Of a stretch of DNA of 64,000 nucleotides, positions 35,734 to 48,505 are shown one piece after another. The stretch spans positions 126,255,395 through 126,319,394 of the forward strand of contig OW799234.1 of the NCBI GenBank assembly GCA_941918925.1. The letters are read 5' to 3'. Below the pieces are notes generated by a model. That model was not told where the DNA came from and searched no databases. It saw nothing but the letters and a program-made list of their open reading frames with translations. A program made the position numbers and the translations under genes. Every line of letters begins with the position of its first letter. Positions within the stretch are counted from its first letter, which is position 1. This stretch comes from Phyto melanocephala (taxonomy: Eukaryota; Arthropoda; Insecta; Diptera; Rhinophoridae).

Positions 35734-35860
35734 TATAAGCAGCTGTTTTTTCTATTGAGCTTGAGATCACTTTTTTTAATAAAAAATAGTTTTAATTTTA
35801 TTTTCCGATATTTCGCTACACATTGGGTAGCTTCTTCAGGGAATTGTAAAAACTTTAATG
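35734..35860. mobile_element. one-armed copy of the 15350 inverted-repeat element
   Basis: Matches the left arm and core of 15350-15450, including TCTATTGAGCTTGAGATCAC and TTTTCCGATATTTCGCTACA. The right arm is absent. The core stem is GCUAC/GUAGC here versus GUUACC/GGUAGC in the other copy, so pairing is kept despite a sequence change. Confidence 0.8.
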
Positions 35861-37101
35861 TATTTATTTTCCATTACAATATTTCACCAGTCTAAAATCA
35901 GGTCTGGTATTTGGTTGAATATATTACATATTTTAAGAAAAAATAAGAAATCATTTTAAACGAGTTGGTTCAATGAATTTGTTAGAATTTAAAATTTTTC
36001 TGTTTTCAAAATATCAAAGTATGTATGTTTGTAGATACAATTTATTTTTGTTTTATACTAGAATATGCATTAGGGTACAACCAAAATAAGGCTCTTTCAC
36101 CACGCCGTAGCCGAAAAATGTATCCTCAGGTCGTTTTGAAACAATAACGTTCCGCGTCGAAGCCGATTTCTAAAAGACTTTTAAGATTTTTTTTTATTTA
36201 TAAAAAATTTTTTATTTTATAATTATTTAAACATTTATATTTCTTAATGCAATTATATGATTATAATCAAAATCACAATCTAAAAACTTTATTTGTTAAG
36301 TGAAATTAACTGAAGATTAAGAGGTTATTTATGATTAAACGAATTCATAAAAAAAATATTTTTATTTTCTTAGAACTTACTGATCCCAAATTTAATTGCA
36401 TTTGAAGCGGAACCTTTTTTGTAATGATATCGAAAATCTAATGATTCACTTCTTATTGTTTTTTTATGCACTACATGGTATGGATAGGGCCATTTTGATT
36501 TTTTCAAAAATTGTAAAAAAGTTGTATCGCTAATATGCATGCTAACTTGTTTCCGTGTTTTGTCGGTACGAAAGGAAGTCTATTTATTAATCTGTTAATT
36601 TCATCCAAATATATAATCACCCAGATATGCAAACATTCGTATTTATTATATACGTAAGAAGGATTAGATTGTTGATCTCGATTTTTTCCAAAATATCAAA
36701 CATTTCGTTAAATAAAAAAATTTGTATAAATTTTGTGCAAATTTTTTAAAAATTATTGGTTTAATATCATGAAACAAAAATCCTGATTATATAATAAATG
36801 TGATTGAATTGGATGTTTGTTACTCAATCACCCAAAAATGACTGCACGGAACGAAATAAAACTTGGCACACAGAAAACAAACCATTTAACACATAAACTG
36901 TCAAGATAATCAAGCAAATTCACGGAAATATGCAAATAATTTTTTATACTTTTGTTTAAGGTATTTAATTGTCCTCTATTTTCCAGTACCGACTATAAAA
37001 AATATATCATCTAACGTCCTCTATGAAAGTATTTTGTCTTAAATATTTTCATTTAATCCCATCCCACTAGTATACAAAATATGAATAATTATATGTTTAA
37101 A
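35861..37101. other. AT-rich DNA, nothing recognised
   Basis: A GC-richer patch at 36075-36175 (CACGCCGTAGCCG, CGTTCCGCGTCGAAGCC) stands out but has no partner or frame. Confidence 0.45.
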
Positions 37102-37124
37102 TCTTTATATATAAAAGAGTAACG

Positions 37125-37160
37125 TGACTGACTGACTGACTGACTGACTGACTGAATGAC
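37125..37160. repeat. GACT microsatellite
   Basis: Eight or so copies of GACT/CTGA directly after the Helitron 5' end. The same CACTGACTG start, unexpanded, occurs in the second copy at 54110. Confidence 0.9.
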
Positions 37161-38029
37161 TGACTAACTTACTGACTGAATCATCATCACACTGCCCATA
37201 CGAAATGAGCTAGAGACATGAAATTTGGACAATCGGTTCTTCTTTCAATGTTAAGCTGTAAAGAAGGGATTTTTCGAAATTCGTACTTTGAGGGGGTAAA
37301 AACGGGTAAGATCGGTAATCTTATATCTGCTAAACTAAAAATGATACAAATTAAATTGAAAAAGTATTGTAATTTGCACAAAAATAAGCAGGTGTCTGGC
37401 CATTTTTGAATTTTCAACCCTTAGGGGAAAAACGGGTAAAAACTTTAATTTGGTACTTTTTTGTTACCCTACGTAGCTTCCAAACACATAAAGCTAGGAA
37501 AAAGGTTTAAACTGTTTTAAGTAATCTGCAAAAAAATATTATTAGGAATTTGGCACTTTTTTCAAATTTACATGTATAAGGGGTAAAAATTATCCCTTTC
37601 TTGGTACTTTTTGTTAAAGAAACTTTTCTAATATTATTCAATGGGACAAAATTTGATAATAATTTTTACTTAATAGAATATGGACAATTATTTAGGTGAA
37701 CTTTTTGGAAACTTTTTTGGGAAAAAAAGATACCAAAAAAGGGAAAATTCCGGGAAATGATTGTGATTCCTAATTGGACGGCCAATTTTCGCAAAATTTT
37801 TAATTGGTATTTCAACAGACATAAAAAATTATGTAATTTAGTAAAAAAAAATTAACACATTCATAACAGGGTATAAAGGGGAAAAATCGGGAAACGAGTT
37901 TGGTACTTTTTAGAACATAATTACTTTTATGCAAAAAATAGTAGATTTACTGGCTTTAAATCATGTCTATTATAATATTTTGTTACATAGATATTTGAGC
38001 ATTTTAAACTTGGAGTTTGGAACTTGGAC

Positions 38030-38400
38030 CACAAATATAGTTTTTCGCATTTCTATGGTACTTTTTTGTATTTTCTACGTTTGTGAAGGTAGGATTGTAC
38101 AATCAAGGACTTTTTGTTCCAGGTGAAACTGAAAATGTTATGGGCGACCACAAAGGTACTTTTCTGAATTTTGATGGGACTTTTTGTACTTTCTACGTTT
38201 ATAAAGCTAAAATTGTGAAATAAAGGATTGTTGATTTAATTTGAGAATTAAAATGATATTGGGGACACAAAAAAAGCCTTTTCGCATTTTTATTGTACTC
38301 TTTGTATTTTTACGTTTGTAAACATAGATTCTTAAAATTTGTGTTTTTTGATCCGAGGTCTAACTCCTAATATTATGGACGACCAAAATTACTTTTTCCA
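38030..38400. repeat. 118-bp tandem repeat inside the Helitron
   Basis: The motif TCTACGTTTGTGAAG recurs, with changes, at 38074, 38192 and about 38309, giving units of about 118 bp. The second Helitron copy carries a single unit (54745-54845), so the array grew inside one lineage. Confidence 0.75.
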
Positions 38401-38804
38401 TTTTTTTTTTATATTTTGTATACATAGAATTCTGAATGTAGGTAATAAAACCTAGTGAAACTTTTAGTGAAGGAAAATTGATCTTCCTTTTACTTAGGAA
38501 ATATATGCCCGATATATCCTTACTCTACTTTTTATATTTCTAAGTAAATTGAATCAGAATTTTCATAAATTGAACCAAAAATATTTAATAGTTATAAATA
38601 GAACTCGAGTATTCAATAAATGGTAAAAAGTGCGCTATCGAAGTGGCGGGCTAAATGCCAGTATTTTAATATTTTTACTCAATCACGCAAAAAACGGACT
38701 TAAATTAAATTTACCGCACTGACATATAAAAACCTGAATTATTACATAAATAGGCTTATTTTCATGCCTATAACTTAGCAGATGAAGTCGCGGGCACAGG
38801 CTAG

Positions 38805-39965
38805 AATGTCATATATTTCTGTTCTGTAGAAACTTTGTTCAAAATGTTTGTTATAAATTTTGTTAACATTTTCCTGACATAGTTTTTCATTAATTTTTTA
38901 TTAAAGTTTACTACACTGTTTAAGTTTGACATATAAAAAAAGGAAAAACCTTGATATTAAATCAAAATATTAAAAGCAGTTTTAACAAAAATTTAAACAT
39001 TTCTAAACATTCTTCGCATGCAACTTAAATTGGTCCAAAAGTCATCTCTCATATACATATAACCGCACTTACACGCCCAGTTTGTTAAAGGAAATTTTTA
39101 AGAAATACACACACGTTCTCATACTTGTGTACACACATTCATCAAGCTTTTGATTAATGTTTGTTGGTAACTGTTGTTGTCATTTGAAGTTGATTGCTTG
39201 TGTCCAGACATTTGTCGTTGACTCTAGTTCAACATTTTTTTCTTTGCTGGTCACTTTTTTGTCACTGGTCCAGCAGCTTCGAAATGAGCAAACAAATGTT
39301 TTTCGATTTTTCTTTGATGCTTATATATGACAAAAGGGAGAAAACATAACTTTTGTTGCTATTTTTATGTTTTTTGAAATAAAAAATAAATAAAAAAGAT
39401 ATCTATTATACAAGGTTGGTACATTTTTCTTACACATACAAATAAGATATTTAGAAGTTTGTGTTAAAGCAATAATGAAAAATTAATGAATTTTGCAGAT
39501 AAATAGAAAATAGAGAGCAAAACATGTTTTTTTCTGCAAAAAAAAATGTCTTGTATAGATATACATGTTACTAGAACATATTTTTTTCTGGCTAAAAGCC
39601 TGGCTTAAGTCCAAAGAAAACAGGAAAAAAATTGCTAGTAATTTGCTTCAAGAATCTAAGGATATTATGTCAGAGCACACAGAAACATGTTTTATGGAAA
39701 TTTTGCATATTTGTTGGCTGATGAATAAATATGTATTTGGTTGTCAGGCTGAAAGTGTAGTGATTGAAAACAAGCAAACCCAAAAAAGTTTATTGAATTT
39801 AAAAACAACTTTAAACATAAATGCTAAGGAATTATGTTGAAGGGACTGGATTTTGACTCAAATGAAATATTGCCTGAGGTAGGGATTATGGGTTTGTAAA
39901 TGAATTGTTCATTCTTTTAAAACGCACAACAAGCCAATAGATCACACAAGTATACCAGCCTATAT
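38805..39965. other. AT-rich DNA, no gene supported
   Basis: An open frame of 91 codons at 39565-39840 has a mixed composition but no motif I recognise and no supporting context. I do not call it a gene. Confidence 0.45.
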
Positions 39966-39967
39966 TA

Positions 39968-40206
39968 CACGAAATATAAAAAGCCACATGTCTGACGTCA
40001 CTACAGTATTCAGCACTTTTGTTAAATTTTTCTTTTAATTAGTCGTAGTGTCTGCATGCGGTAACATTTTGATATTACATGAAATGTAATTTAATCCAGA
40101 AATGCAAAAACAAAACACATGTTGCCGAAGCGGTTACAATTATGCTTTATAATGTCGTCAAAATTACGTCACAGCCACATGCGTATGTGGCTTTTTATAT
40201 TTCGTG
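39968..40206. mobile_element. 239-bp MITE with perfect TIRs
   Basis: Left CACGAAATATAAAAAGCCAC and right GTGGCTTTTTATATTTCGTG are perfect inverted repeats of about 22 bp, flanked by TA (39966-39967 and 40207-40208). Inside the right terminus is a further palindrome (GCCACATGCGTATGTGGC). No coding capacity. The perfect termini suggest a younger insertion than most elements here. Confidence 0.85.
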
Positions 40207-40208
40207 TA

Positions 40209-41676
40209 CTACAGGCTTTACCGTGTATAGCCCAATCTAACATTTCTGTCTTACCTAGATTACAATAGCATCAACATTTAAATATTAATCCCATTACAAA
40301 TGATTTTGAAGTATAATGGTAATTCACTAACCAGCAACTTATTCATTCAAAGCTTAAGAACTGAAAAAATCTTTAATACCATATAATTATTTAATACACC
40401 CATATGCATTCACACCCGCTCTTATATACTTGAATTGAAATCTCCATTTTAATTTTTTTCGTACTTAGTTGAAAGTTTGTACATCTGGCAGCTGTCTTTT
40501 AAGGAACAACAACAATATTGTTTTGCTTGCACTTGTTTTTTAGTGTTGTTGCTTGCAAAAAACATTTATTAAAACTGAAAGGATTTCTCAAATAAACACA
40601 AACACATCCAATGTAGTTAAAGTATCAACTTAGCATCATTATCAATTCTAAAAATCTTTGTCACTAAAATCTACTTGTGCATAAAATTTTGTTTGTTCCT
40701 TTTTTATTCAAAAAAAGATTATCTCTAACGTTAAGAATTTTTAAGAACAAACACAAATAGTTTGTAGCAAAAATTTAACATAAATATATGTACTTAAATT
40801 TGCATATTAAATATTTACTTGTAGTTTGATATAAAGTAGTTAAATGCATTTCGGTAACGTGCTTCTAAGGAAAATCATTAGGCAAAAGAGTTGTTTAAAA
40901 CGAGCAAAAAAGATAAACTTTTTTAAATAATGCTGCTCACAAACTCAATTAAGAAACTCTAAAATTTGTATCATATTTTCAGATTTTTTAGATTCCTGTT
41001 CTACTTGAGAACCGATGGGTGGTTCCGACTTTTTATTATATTTTGGAATGCCATTGGTATAAAAAAAATATATCTTGGGCCCTCTAGGGGTTCTGTAGTC
41101 GAATTTTTTAATTTTCAAATACAACGTTTTGTTTTGAGATTATTAAAGGTTATCATTTATGTTGGGACCAGCCAGTAATAGAAAAAAATTTATTGTGAAT
41201 TTTCTATAGATTATGAATTATTATAAATTTTTAATAAATTAAGAACTTCTTTAAAATTTATATATAAGGCCGTGACAATAAAATTTATTTCCCTCATCTG
41301 AAACGCTCCCATGTTCGGCACTCTGAGTAAAATAAAATTACTTAGATTGCCATTAAATTGTTTTTGTTTTCATTAAGATGGAGGTACAAAAGGTTTAACA
41401 ATTCTAAATTATTCAATCGTTTTTTACACAAGAAAACCCATTTCTCTTTGGATATTGTGCATAAATTTCAATACAATAATAGGTGATATCTAAAAAATTA
41501 ATGGTAGTGAGATATTATACATTGTTTACCAAATAAAAGAGCACATTTTTAAAATCACTGAATAATAGTTTGTGAGTATTTATAGCTAATAGGAATCTGC
41601 CTCCTTGAACCCAGGTTTCTGAAAAGCATATGTACATTGACCATGACATGTCGAGACTAAATTAAAAAAAATTTTC
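40209..41676. other. AT-rich DNA, nothing recognised
   Basis: A short GC-richer patch (41005-41105, with GGGCCCTCTAGGGG) stands out without identity. No gene is supported. Confidence 0.45.
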
Positions 41677-41678
41677 TA

Positions 41679-41878
41679 TATCTGTGGCTTAGAGATAAAT
41701 GGGCCAATATTAAAACATTTACTTTTGAGAAAATTGGAATTGAATTTTAACTTTTATATGTGTTCTTTTTTCATAGTGACATTGGCCAGCATTTTATTTA
41801 TTAAAAATCTAATGACATGATTAACTCAAAAGACCAAAAAAAAATGACATTGGCCCTTTTAGCTCTAAGCCACAGATA
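41679..41878. mobile_element. 200-bp TIR element (MITE)
   Basis: Left TATCTGTGGCTTAGAG followed by ATAAATGGGCCAAT, and right ATTGGCCCTTTTAG followed by CTCTAAGCCACAGATA, are inverted repeats of about 30 bp with two mismatches. Each is flanked by TA. No coding capacity. Confidence 0.8.
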
Positions 41879-41880
41879 TA

Positions 41881-43110
41881 TAAGATTGTCTATTTAGTGG
41901 GGGTCACTACGCAGCTAATGCACACAAGTTAGCCAATAAGTGGGAAAATTAACGCTATGAATGTGATACCACTCATATGAAATATACTAAATAAAACTTG
42001 GTGTGAATTAAAGAAGCTCAAAACATATGTTTTTACTCGTATAGTCGCAGCACGTGGGTTCGCTTACCCTACCAGTCCAGTATTGGAAAACATTGTTAAC
42101 GTGCTCTAATTTTGTCCCAAGAAAATACTAAACTTCGACAATAAAGTAGTTGATTGTTTCTCTATGCATCCTATTTTAGAGGTTCCTCAAATAAAAACTA
42201 CAGAGCAGTTGAAACGCAACTCCAAGGTGAGCATTTGACATTGCAAAGACAGGTGATTACACTATTACCAATATCCTGATGAGCTGTGGTTTATTTACTA
42301 TCATTTTGCTAAAGTCAATTACTAATCGCATTCAATTCTTGTATATTATAGCGTACAAATTTCAAATTTATGGCGTTAAAAGCAGCATTTTTGAAAAAAA
42401 ACAGGTCAACCATGTGTATTGGCTTCTTGTTTTTAACATGCAAAATTTGTGTTCTACAAAATGACTGTCTAGAAAAGAAATAAGGTTCTCTTGAGAAGGT
42501 GATTTTTCTGTCAAGTTATATATCCGTTTGGTGCCTCAAGCTTCGAAGCTGTATTGAATGGAATTTTTCTTTGATTATTGAGTCAATTGGGTCTTGTAAC
42601 TCTATAATTCCAGGACTATGTTTATACATAATTGTGATATTACTTTAAATGCAGAGTTTTGAAAAAGATAGCAAATCGATGTTAAAGGACTGAGCTGCAG
42701 CCTTTCGACTATAGCAGTTAGATTCTCTTTGGTATCTTCTATAAGGCAAAAAAAATCAAGACGATTGTCTATTAACTTACCCTATCTCATGATCCTTTTG
42801 CTCCTGCTCGCGGACTGCTATCGCGTTGATTGCTTTATTTAAAACAAAAAATTTTGCGAAATATATAATGTTCTTTGGAAATAAAGTTTAATAATTCTTA
42901 TATGAATTGGGCGAATGATGCTATATGCCAAGGAGTTCTAATCCACAATTCTCCAGACAAAAAAAAGGAACATTTACCAGAGACAAAGGAGGCTACGCAA
43001 AAATTCATTAAATCGAAAAACTATCTGCATAACTATAATGAAAGAACCATAAATAATTTTCTATAATTTGTGTGCCCGCAATGATTGTTAATTATCATTA
43101 TTATTATTTA

Positions 43111-43162
<52 letters not shown>

Positions 43163-45071
43163 TATTATTTTCCAACATAGTTTAAGCACATGGCAGAAAA
43201 AAAAGTATCAGTGTCAAAATAATTTACTTTTTTAAAATACCATTAGCATCACCAGTACGTTAAATAAGTTTGCTCAAATATTTCAGGAATCAAACGAACT
43301 ACACCATTGACCATTTTCTATAAATAAAAAATTATTCTATAAATAAATATATATCTTTAGGAAATTTTACAAAAATTGTTTTTCAGAACAGCCTAAAATA
43401 TACAACGTTATTTACTTTTTGAACAAATAGGAAAATATTATACATCGTACTTGCATTTAAACATTATTTTTTGTTATATGAAAACTAATCCATGTAATAC
43501 ATATGTATATACCTCTTGGTCTCATGAGTATATTCTTCTCAGCCTTTTTTCCACACTAATACTTAAACTTAAGCTCAACGATATAACCAAATTATGTAGT
43601 AAATAAGACTAAAAACTACAAGGAATTATTTTGCTTGTGCAAAAGTTTAAGAGTACACGAGATGTTAAATCATTAAAATCCTTAATATATGCAATGCATT
43701 ATTTGCTTGTGTATTCACACATAAGCATACATACCTATTATGCATGTCTGTGTAAGTATATTAGTATGTTTAAGTATATGTAACAGATCTAGCAAATCTC
43801 TTTTTGTTCCAAAGCTTATGGTTTTACCATATTATTTTAGAAAATTATGGTCTTTTAATGCATGAAAATTTATGCATGTTAGAGAAACTAACACACATGC
43901 ATATACATACGTGCAACCTTTAACGCACATACAAGCGAAAAGTTAGCAGATAATTATGGTTTCCTATTAATTTTCTTTTCCTTGTGTGAAAGTTATTGTC
44001 TCTTAAGTTTAGCATTATGTATTAGGGATTTTGAATGTGTGAATGCATGTAGAGTTCTATAACACATAGTCATGTGCGCATATAAATATTTGTTTTAAAG
44101 TCATTGTTTATTGTACATATGTACACATAACATTTAATAAACTAATGATGATGTGTATTTGGCATCTTATAATATAAACAAAATGTTGGTTTTGTTTTCT
44201 ATTAAATTCAAATTATTACTACAAAATTTGTTGATAAATTATTTGTGTATCTGCACATAGTTTAAGCAATTAGTAGGAATATTTCCTACAAACGTGCAAT
44301 TAATTGAATTAAAGTATTTAGGCAATACATAATTATATTTTGTGCAAGTTTGTATAATGTTTAATGAAAAGTGGTTATCACTGCTTTAATAATGTTTAAA
44401 GAAGAAATTTCCTATGGCTGAAAAATTAAAAAATAATTAAGTATTTTTTATAGAAAATTATTTAAAGTATGGACTTATATAATAACTTTTTACATAAACC
44501 GATGACTTAATAAATATTTATAATTTTAAGAACAAATTTATCAGCTCTCAATATAAATAGACCTTAACTAATTTATTACATTTCCACTCAACGTTACTTC
44601 CATAAATGTGTTAATAATTCAACCACATCTACAAACAACTTTGTTAGCCATGTTTTATTTTTTTAAAAGCTTTATTCATAATTTTCATTTTGTTGTTCTC
44701 TTTCTACTTTTAGCCCACGACCAACAAGTTTTCTTTTACAACCCAACATAGAAGAGCAACACATTGTTTTTTTTACAACCACAAAACGTAAAATTATTTA
44801 AGAGTCAATTTAAAACGCCTTAGACATTTGTTATACTTTGCAGGATTTTGCGGCAACAGATACAAGAGACATTTATAGTAAAATTTTAACTGTCAAATGG
44901 TTTGGTTGGAGTTTTCTGTTACATCTAGATCAAATAGAAATAAAACCAGCAACAATTATTGAATGAATATTTTCAAACACAACACAAAGTTTCGATGAAC
45001 TAATAGCCAAGCAAAAGATTTTTGACTTATTAATGTTGTACCAAAATCCGGTTTAAAACAAATTAAAATAA
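41881..45071. other. AT-rich DNA with an ATT microsatellite
   Basis: Nothing coding could be supported. The block 42180-42860 is somewhat less A/T-rich and may be an old retroelement, but I found no diagnostic motif. The block 43190-45070 is featureless. Confidence 0.45.
43096..43172. repeat. ATT trinucleotide microsatellite
   Basis: About 25 nearly uninterrupted ATT units. Confidence 0.95.
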
Positions 45072-45574
45072 GACCAGTAAAAGTGCCATACTCGGCAGTG
45101 CCGAATCTTATATACCCTTCACAACATGTAGTCATGCAATAACAATGGTTTCTATCACCATTTATCTCATTAATGTGAAATACGTACAAAAAAAAATTAA
45201 TTTTTGGTCTTAAGTGGAATTCGAACTTACGTACATACGTTTGTATTTGTGTGAAAAGACGAGGTGGTCTAGGTTTTATCATCATATCTCAGTTGTTTAT
45301 AGTGGGATTCCGATTTTCAATACCGATCTGCTCCCGAATATCTACGATATTTTGGTACTTTACATGGGTCTTGAAAATGTCTAAGGGGCTTCAAAAAGTT
45401 GATTTCAACATACACAGGGACGTACGGACAGACTGACAGACGGACAGATGGACAGTGCTTAATTGACTCGCCTATTCATTGCTTTCAGAAAATATATACT
45501 TTATGGAATCGGAAATGTAAATTGTAGAAATTTCACACGAAATGAGAAACCTAACACTCACTGTGAAGGGTATA
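45072..45574 (-). mobile_element. DINE-1-like element, family A, copy 4
   Basis: Starts CCAGTAAAAGTGCCATACTC with a CTCGGCAGTGCCGAAT hairpin, and ends CACTGTGAAGGGTATA at 45574. It keeps the tRNA-like block in degenerate form (TGGAATTCGAACTTACG near 45216), the GACGGACA array (45420-45455) and the subterminal block. The A/T spacer is almost gone, making it shorter than copy 1. Confidence 0.85.
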
Positions 45575-45588
45575 AAAACACGAACACG

Positions 45589-45678
45589 CGATGTCCATTA
45601 TAAGAACAATATATACAGAGTTGTATTTATATTCGATGTCCATTATAAGAACAAGATATACAGAGTTGTATTTATATT
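45589..45678. repeat. 45-bp tandem duplication
   Basis: Two adjacent units of 45 bp, each starting CGATGTCCATTATAAGAACA, with one base difference (AATATATAC versus AAGATATAC). They lie 15 bp beyond the 5' end of the DINE-like copy. Confidence 0.95.
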
Positions 45679-45740
45679 CGTAGAAATACTCGCATTGGAT
45701 ACTACCAATTACTTTTATATATTTAATACTTCAACAATTA

Positions 45741-47222
45741 AAGGGTGATTTTAATTAAGATTTTAAAATTAGGAAAACCATTTTTAAAGATCTGAAAAAT
45801 TTATTTTATTTTGAAAATAATTTTATGGCACTGAATTTTAAATTTATGGGAATTTTGGCTCCAGTAATGCACAGTCTGCAGTTTTGGTTTTCAACCTATT
45901 ATTTTACAATTTAATGGTCTGCACAATTTTATCTTTGTAAAATTGCTGGTATGTTCGCCTAAAACAACGGCAATATGATAACACGAGATTATTGCAATTG
46001 TGTGTTTGTCGATGTATCGGGAAAAATCCCAGTAAAGCATAAAACTAAATTGTCAAGTTTAATATTAAAGAATTTCAAAACAAAGGTTTTGTTATGTTAC
46101 TCAAACGCATAGTTTAAATTAAGAGTGATATTGTGTCGAGAAGGTAAAATTCGTCGGAGAAATACATTCGGAAGTTATCATAACTGACAGCTTTGTATTT
46201 ATACTTGTGATGTATACGTTGCAGTATTGTATCATAATTATTATTAATGAATTGCGTATACCAACTAAGAGTAAGAGTAAGAATGTTATTTCAGATGTTT
46301 CAAGATTTTTATATTTTTGATAAATTGTCGGCAGTTTATGTATATTGCTTTTGGGGGCTTATGTTATACAGTGGAACACTCCGCATTCAGATTCGTATAA
46401 AGATTTTATTTAATTCATTATTTTCATTCAAAAATAAAAACGCGTAGTTTTCGAGGTAATTGTGGTTTTTTGATTCGATTGGGAAGAAGAAATAGTCTGA
46501 TTGAGTTTGAAGTAAAATACTTGTCAAATGGCCCCCCTTCTGTTATGATAGGACATTAGTCTTTTCATGAAATTGTCTGTACCTTTTTCAAACAGATATG
46601 GCATCTCAGATTTGAACTCAGGAATTATTTCTAGTTGCTTCGCATAAAGCCAAGATTTCACAAAACCTCAAAAGGAAAATACCGCACCACGATAATTTTC
46701 ATAATCTATGTGGCAAGTTGACATCGGAACTTTTTGAGATAAATTGTTCCGGAAACTAGTGCTGTAAAAATTTGATGTTTTTATTTGCCGTTTTGCAGGT
46801 TGCATCATCTTACTGAAACTTCTTATCAACCAGATTTATCCTCTAAAGTTAGAGCCACAATAATTCTATTATCATATTCCTATACGAAATGCCTTTTACA
46901 GTCTCTCCGATTTTGTTATCAAGTTAAAAAAGGAAAAAAAAACTCAATTCGCCGCCTGACCAAAAAGATTTTCAGATCCCAAAATTCGACAATATTATGC
47001 ATTGACGAAGTCGTTTAGATGAAAATACGCTTCATTGGAGTGGATCACCTTGTTCGATAAATTGACCTTTAATTCACTTTCCACTCCCATTGAACAAATT
47101 GCCAACAATTTCCATGGTCTAGTACTTTGAACTCCTGAGTAAGTTGAATTTTGTACGCAAAAAGGTCTTTTTTCAAAATTCACCTCGTAGTGCTTTTTGA
47201 AGTTGTTAAAAAAAGATGTCAA
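45741..47222 (-). mobile_element. mariner-type transposon relic
   Basis: The left terminus is AAGGGTGATTTTAATTAAG after TA at 45739-45740. The right terminus was not found, so the right boundary is set at the last readable coding block. The minus strand carries the transposase relic described next. Confidence 0.75.
46520..47222 (-). pseudogene. mariner-like transposase relic
   Basis: On the minus strand, from 47222 down: an open stretch ending ESELKVNLSNKVIHSNEAYF and HLNDFVNA (first catalytic region, with Asn in place of the usual Asp in SDEAHF), then YCRILGSEN after a stop, DDATCKTANKNIKFL (second catalytic region), GFVKSWLYAKQLEIIPEFKS, and a C-terminal NFMKRLMSYHNRRGA. The order matches a Tc1/mariner DDE transposase. 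Stops and frameshifts throughout make it inactive. The Asp-to-Asn change removes a catalytic residue. Confidence 0.8.
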
Positions 47223-48425
47223 ATCGATATTACCAGGTTTATTTTGTTCTTGTTCTCATATTTAAAACAGCAAAGTTTTTCAAAAATGTATCATTACATT
47301 TAGGCATATGAAGCTGAATGTCCACATGTTGATAAAAAAAATTCAAGTCTTCGAGTCTTACTAGTTTTTTTTTGTTATCTCGGTAACCAAAACTAAAAAA
47401 AGAAAAATTAAAAATAACCTCAACATAATAAGTATTCGACTACTCAGATAAGATTGGTCATGATAAATTTCTAAAACTTTGTCCTAAATCCTCATTATGG
47501 GACCCCTTGCAAAGTAACTTGTTTAAAATATGTATTTATGTACGTACGTACGTACATATAAATATACTTTTGTTATCATCTTTCTTTTAGTTTTTTTGTA
47601 ATAATTTTACTTAGGTATGACATTTGTCTGTCTTAAGCATTAAGTGGAGGAAGACAGATGGCAAAGCTGAACATTTGCTTTTAGCAAACAACAAAAAAGT
47701 AGTAAAAAAGATTGTTCATAGAAAATTTTCTGGTGTGGGCAGTCATTTGTATTCAAAAACACATAAATATGTACATACATTTATACACTTAAACTAAATT
47801 CCAACCACAGATGAAGACTGACAGAGATGATAAAATGTCATTGTTTGAATGTTAATGAGCAATAAAATACTGCAAAATATAAAAGGTAAGCAAAAATTCA
47901 TCAAATATGTACGCAGTAAGGAAGTTGGCAAGATAAATGAAGACAATGAGTAAAAGAATAAAAGATTTGCCGATGTAACAGATGGCTTGATAAAAAATTT
48001 ATGTTGTTTCATTTTATGTCACGATTGACAATATTAAATTGATGTGGCCAAAAGTGAAATAAATACAGGGTGTTAGGTAAAAAGGTATTAAATTAAATTA
48101 AAAAAAGTTATAGCAATATTATAAATATGTAATTAATAAGGGCTTTTGAAAAATGATTTTGAAACAAAGATTAAGATTATACTGGTCTTCACAAAAACAA
48201 AACAAAATGTTTTCGCTTTAAAAAAATATATGTGGAATATAGAGATCTTAAAGCGCTGAATTCAAATCCTGCTTAAGGTAATATGAATATAAAAATTATA
48301 CATTAGTATTAATTCCCAAGCTTTACTAAACAATTTCAAGGCAAATAGTTTACATTTTTATAACTTTGCATAATGTTATTAATGTTTTAAATTAAATAAG
48401 CTATAAATCAAAAAAATCCGTCGAC
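47223..48425. other. AT-rich DNA, nothing recognised
   Basis: Contains a GTAC microsatellite near 47540-47556 (about four units). No gene or shared repeat. Confidence 0.5.
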
Positions 48426-48429
48426 AAAT

Positions 48430-48505
48430 CGTCGTTCGTAAATTATTGTGTTCTATACGTGTAGGTTTTACATGTCACATAGAACACAATAATATGCGAA
48501 CGACG
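48430..48505. mobile_element. 76-bp hairpin element flanked by AAAT
   Basis: The arms CGTCGTTCGTAAATTATTGT and ACAATAATATGCGAACGACG, extended by GTTCTAT/ATAGAAC, make a stem of about 28 bp with two mismatches around a loop of about 20 nt. AAAT occurs directly outside each end (48426-48429 and 48506-48509). It could be a tiny MITE or a small-RNA hairpin. Confidence 0.75.

Larger units (their letters stand above)
37102..38804 (+). mobile_element. non-autonomous Helitron, 1.7 kb
   Basis: Starts TCTTTATATATAAAAGAGTAACG followed by a GACT microsatellite, and ends GAAGTCGCGGGCACAGGCTAG, a GC-rich tail with terminal CTAG as in the CTRR end of Helitrons (established knowledge). The interior is full of TTGGTACTTTTTT motifs and an approximately 118-bp tandem repeat (38030-38400). 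No Rep/helicase frame is present. A second copy, interrupted, lies at 54088-55648. The base after CTAG is A, not the usual T, so the exact 3' boundary may be off. Confidence 0.8.

Noticed and set aside
39565..39840. Open frame of 91 codons with mixed composition
   Set aside because: No recognisable motif, no neighbouring coding signal and no second copy; length is within chance for this much A/T-rich DNA.
42180..42860. Possible retroelement remnant
   Set aside because: The region is less A/T-rich than its surroundings, but I found no diagnostic RT, integrase, gag or terminal-repeat motif.
43096..43172. ATT array as a functional element
   Set aside because: Simple microsatellite with no associated structure.
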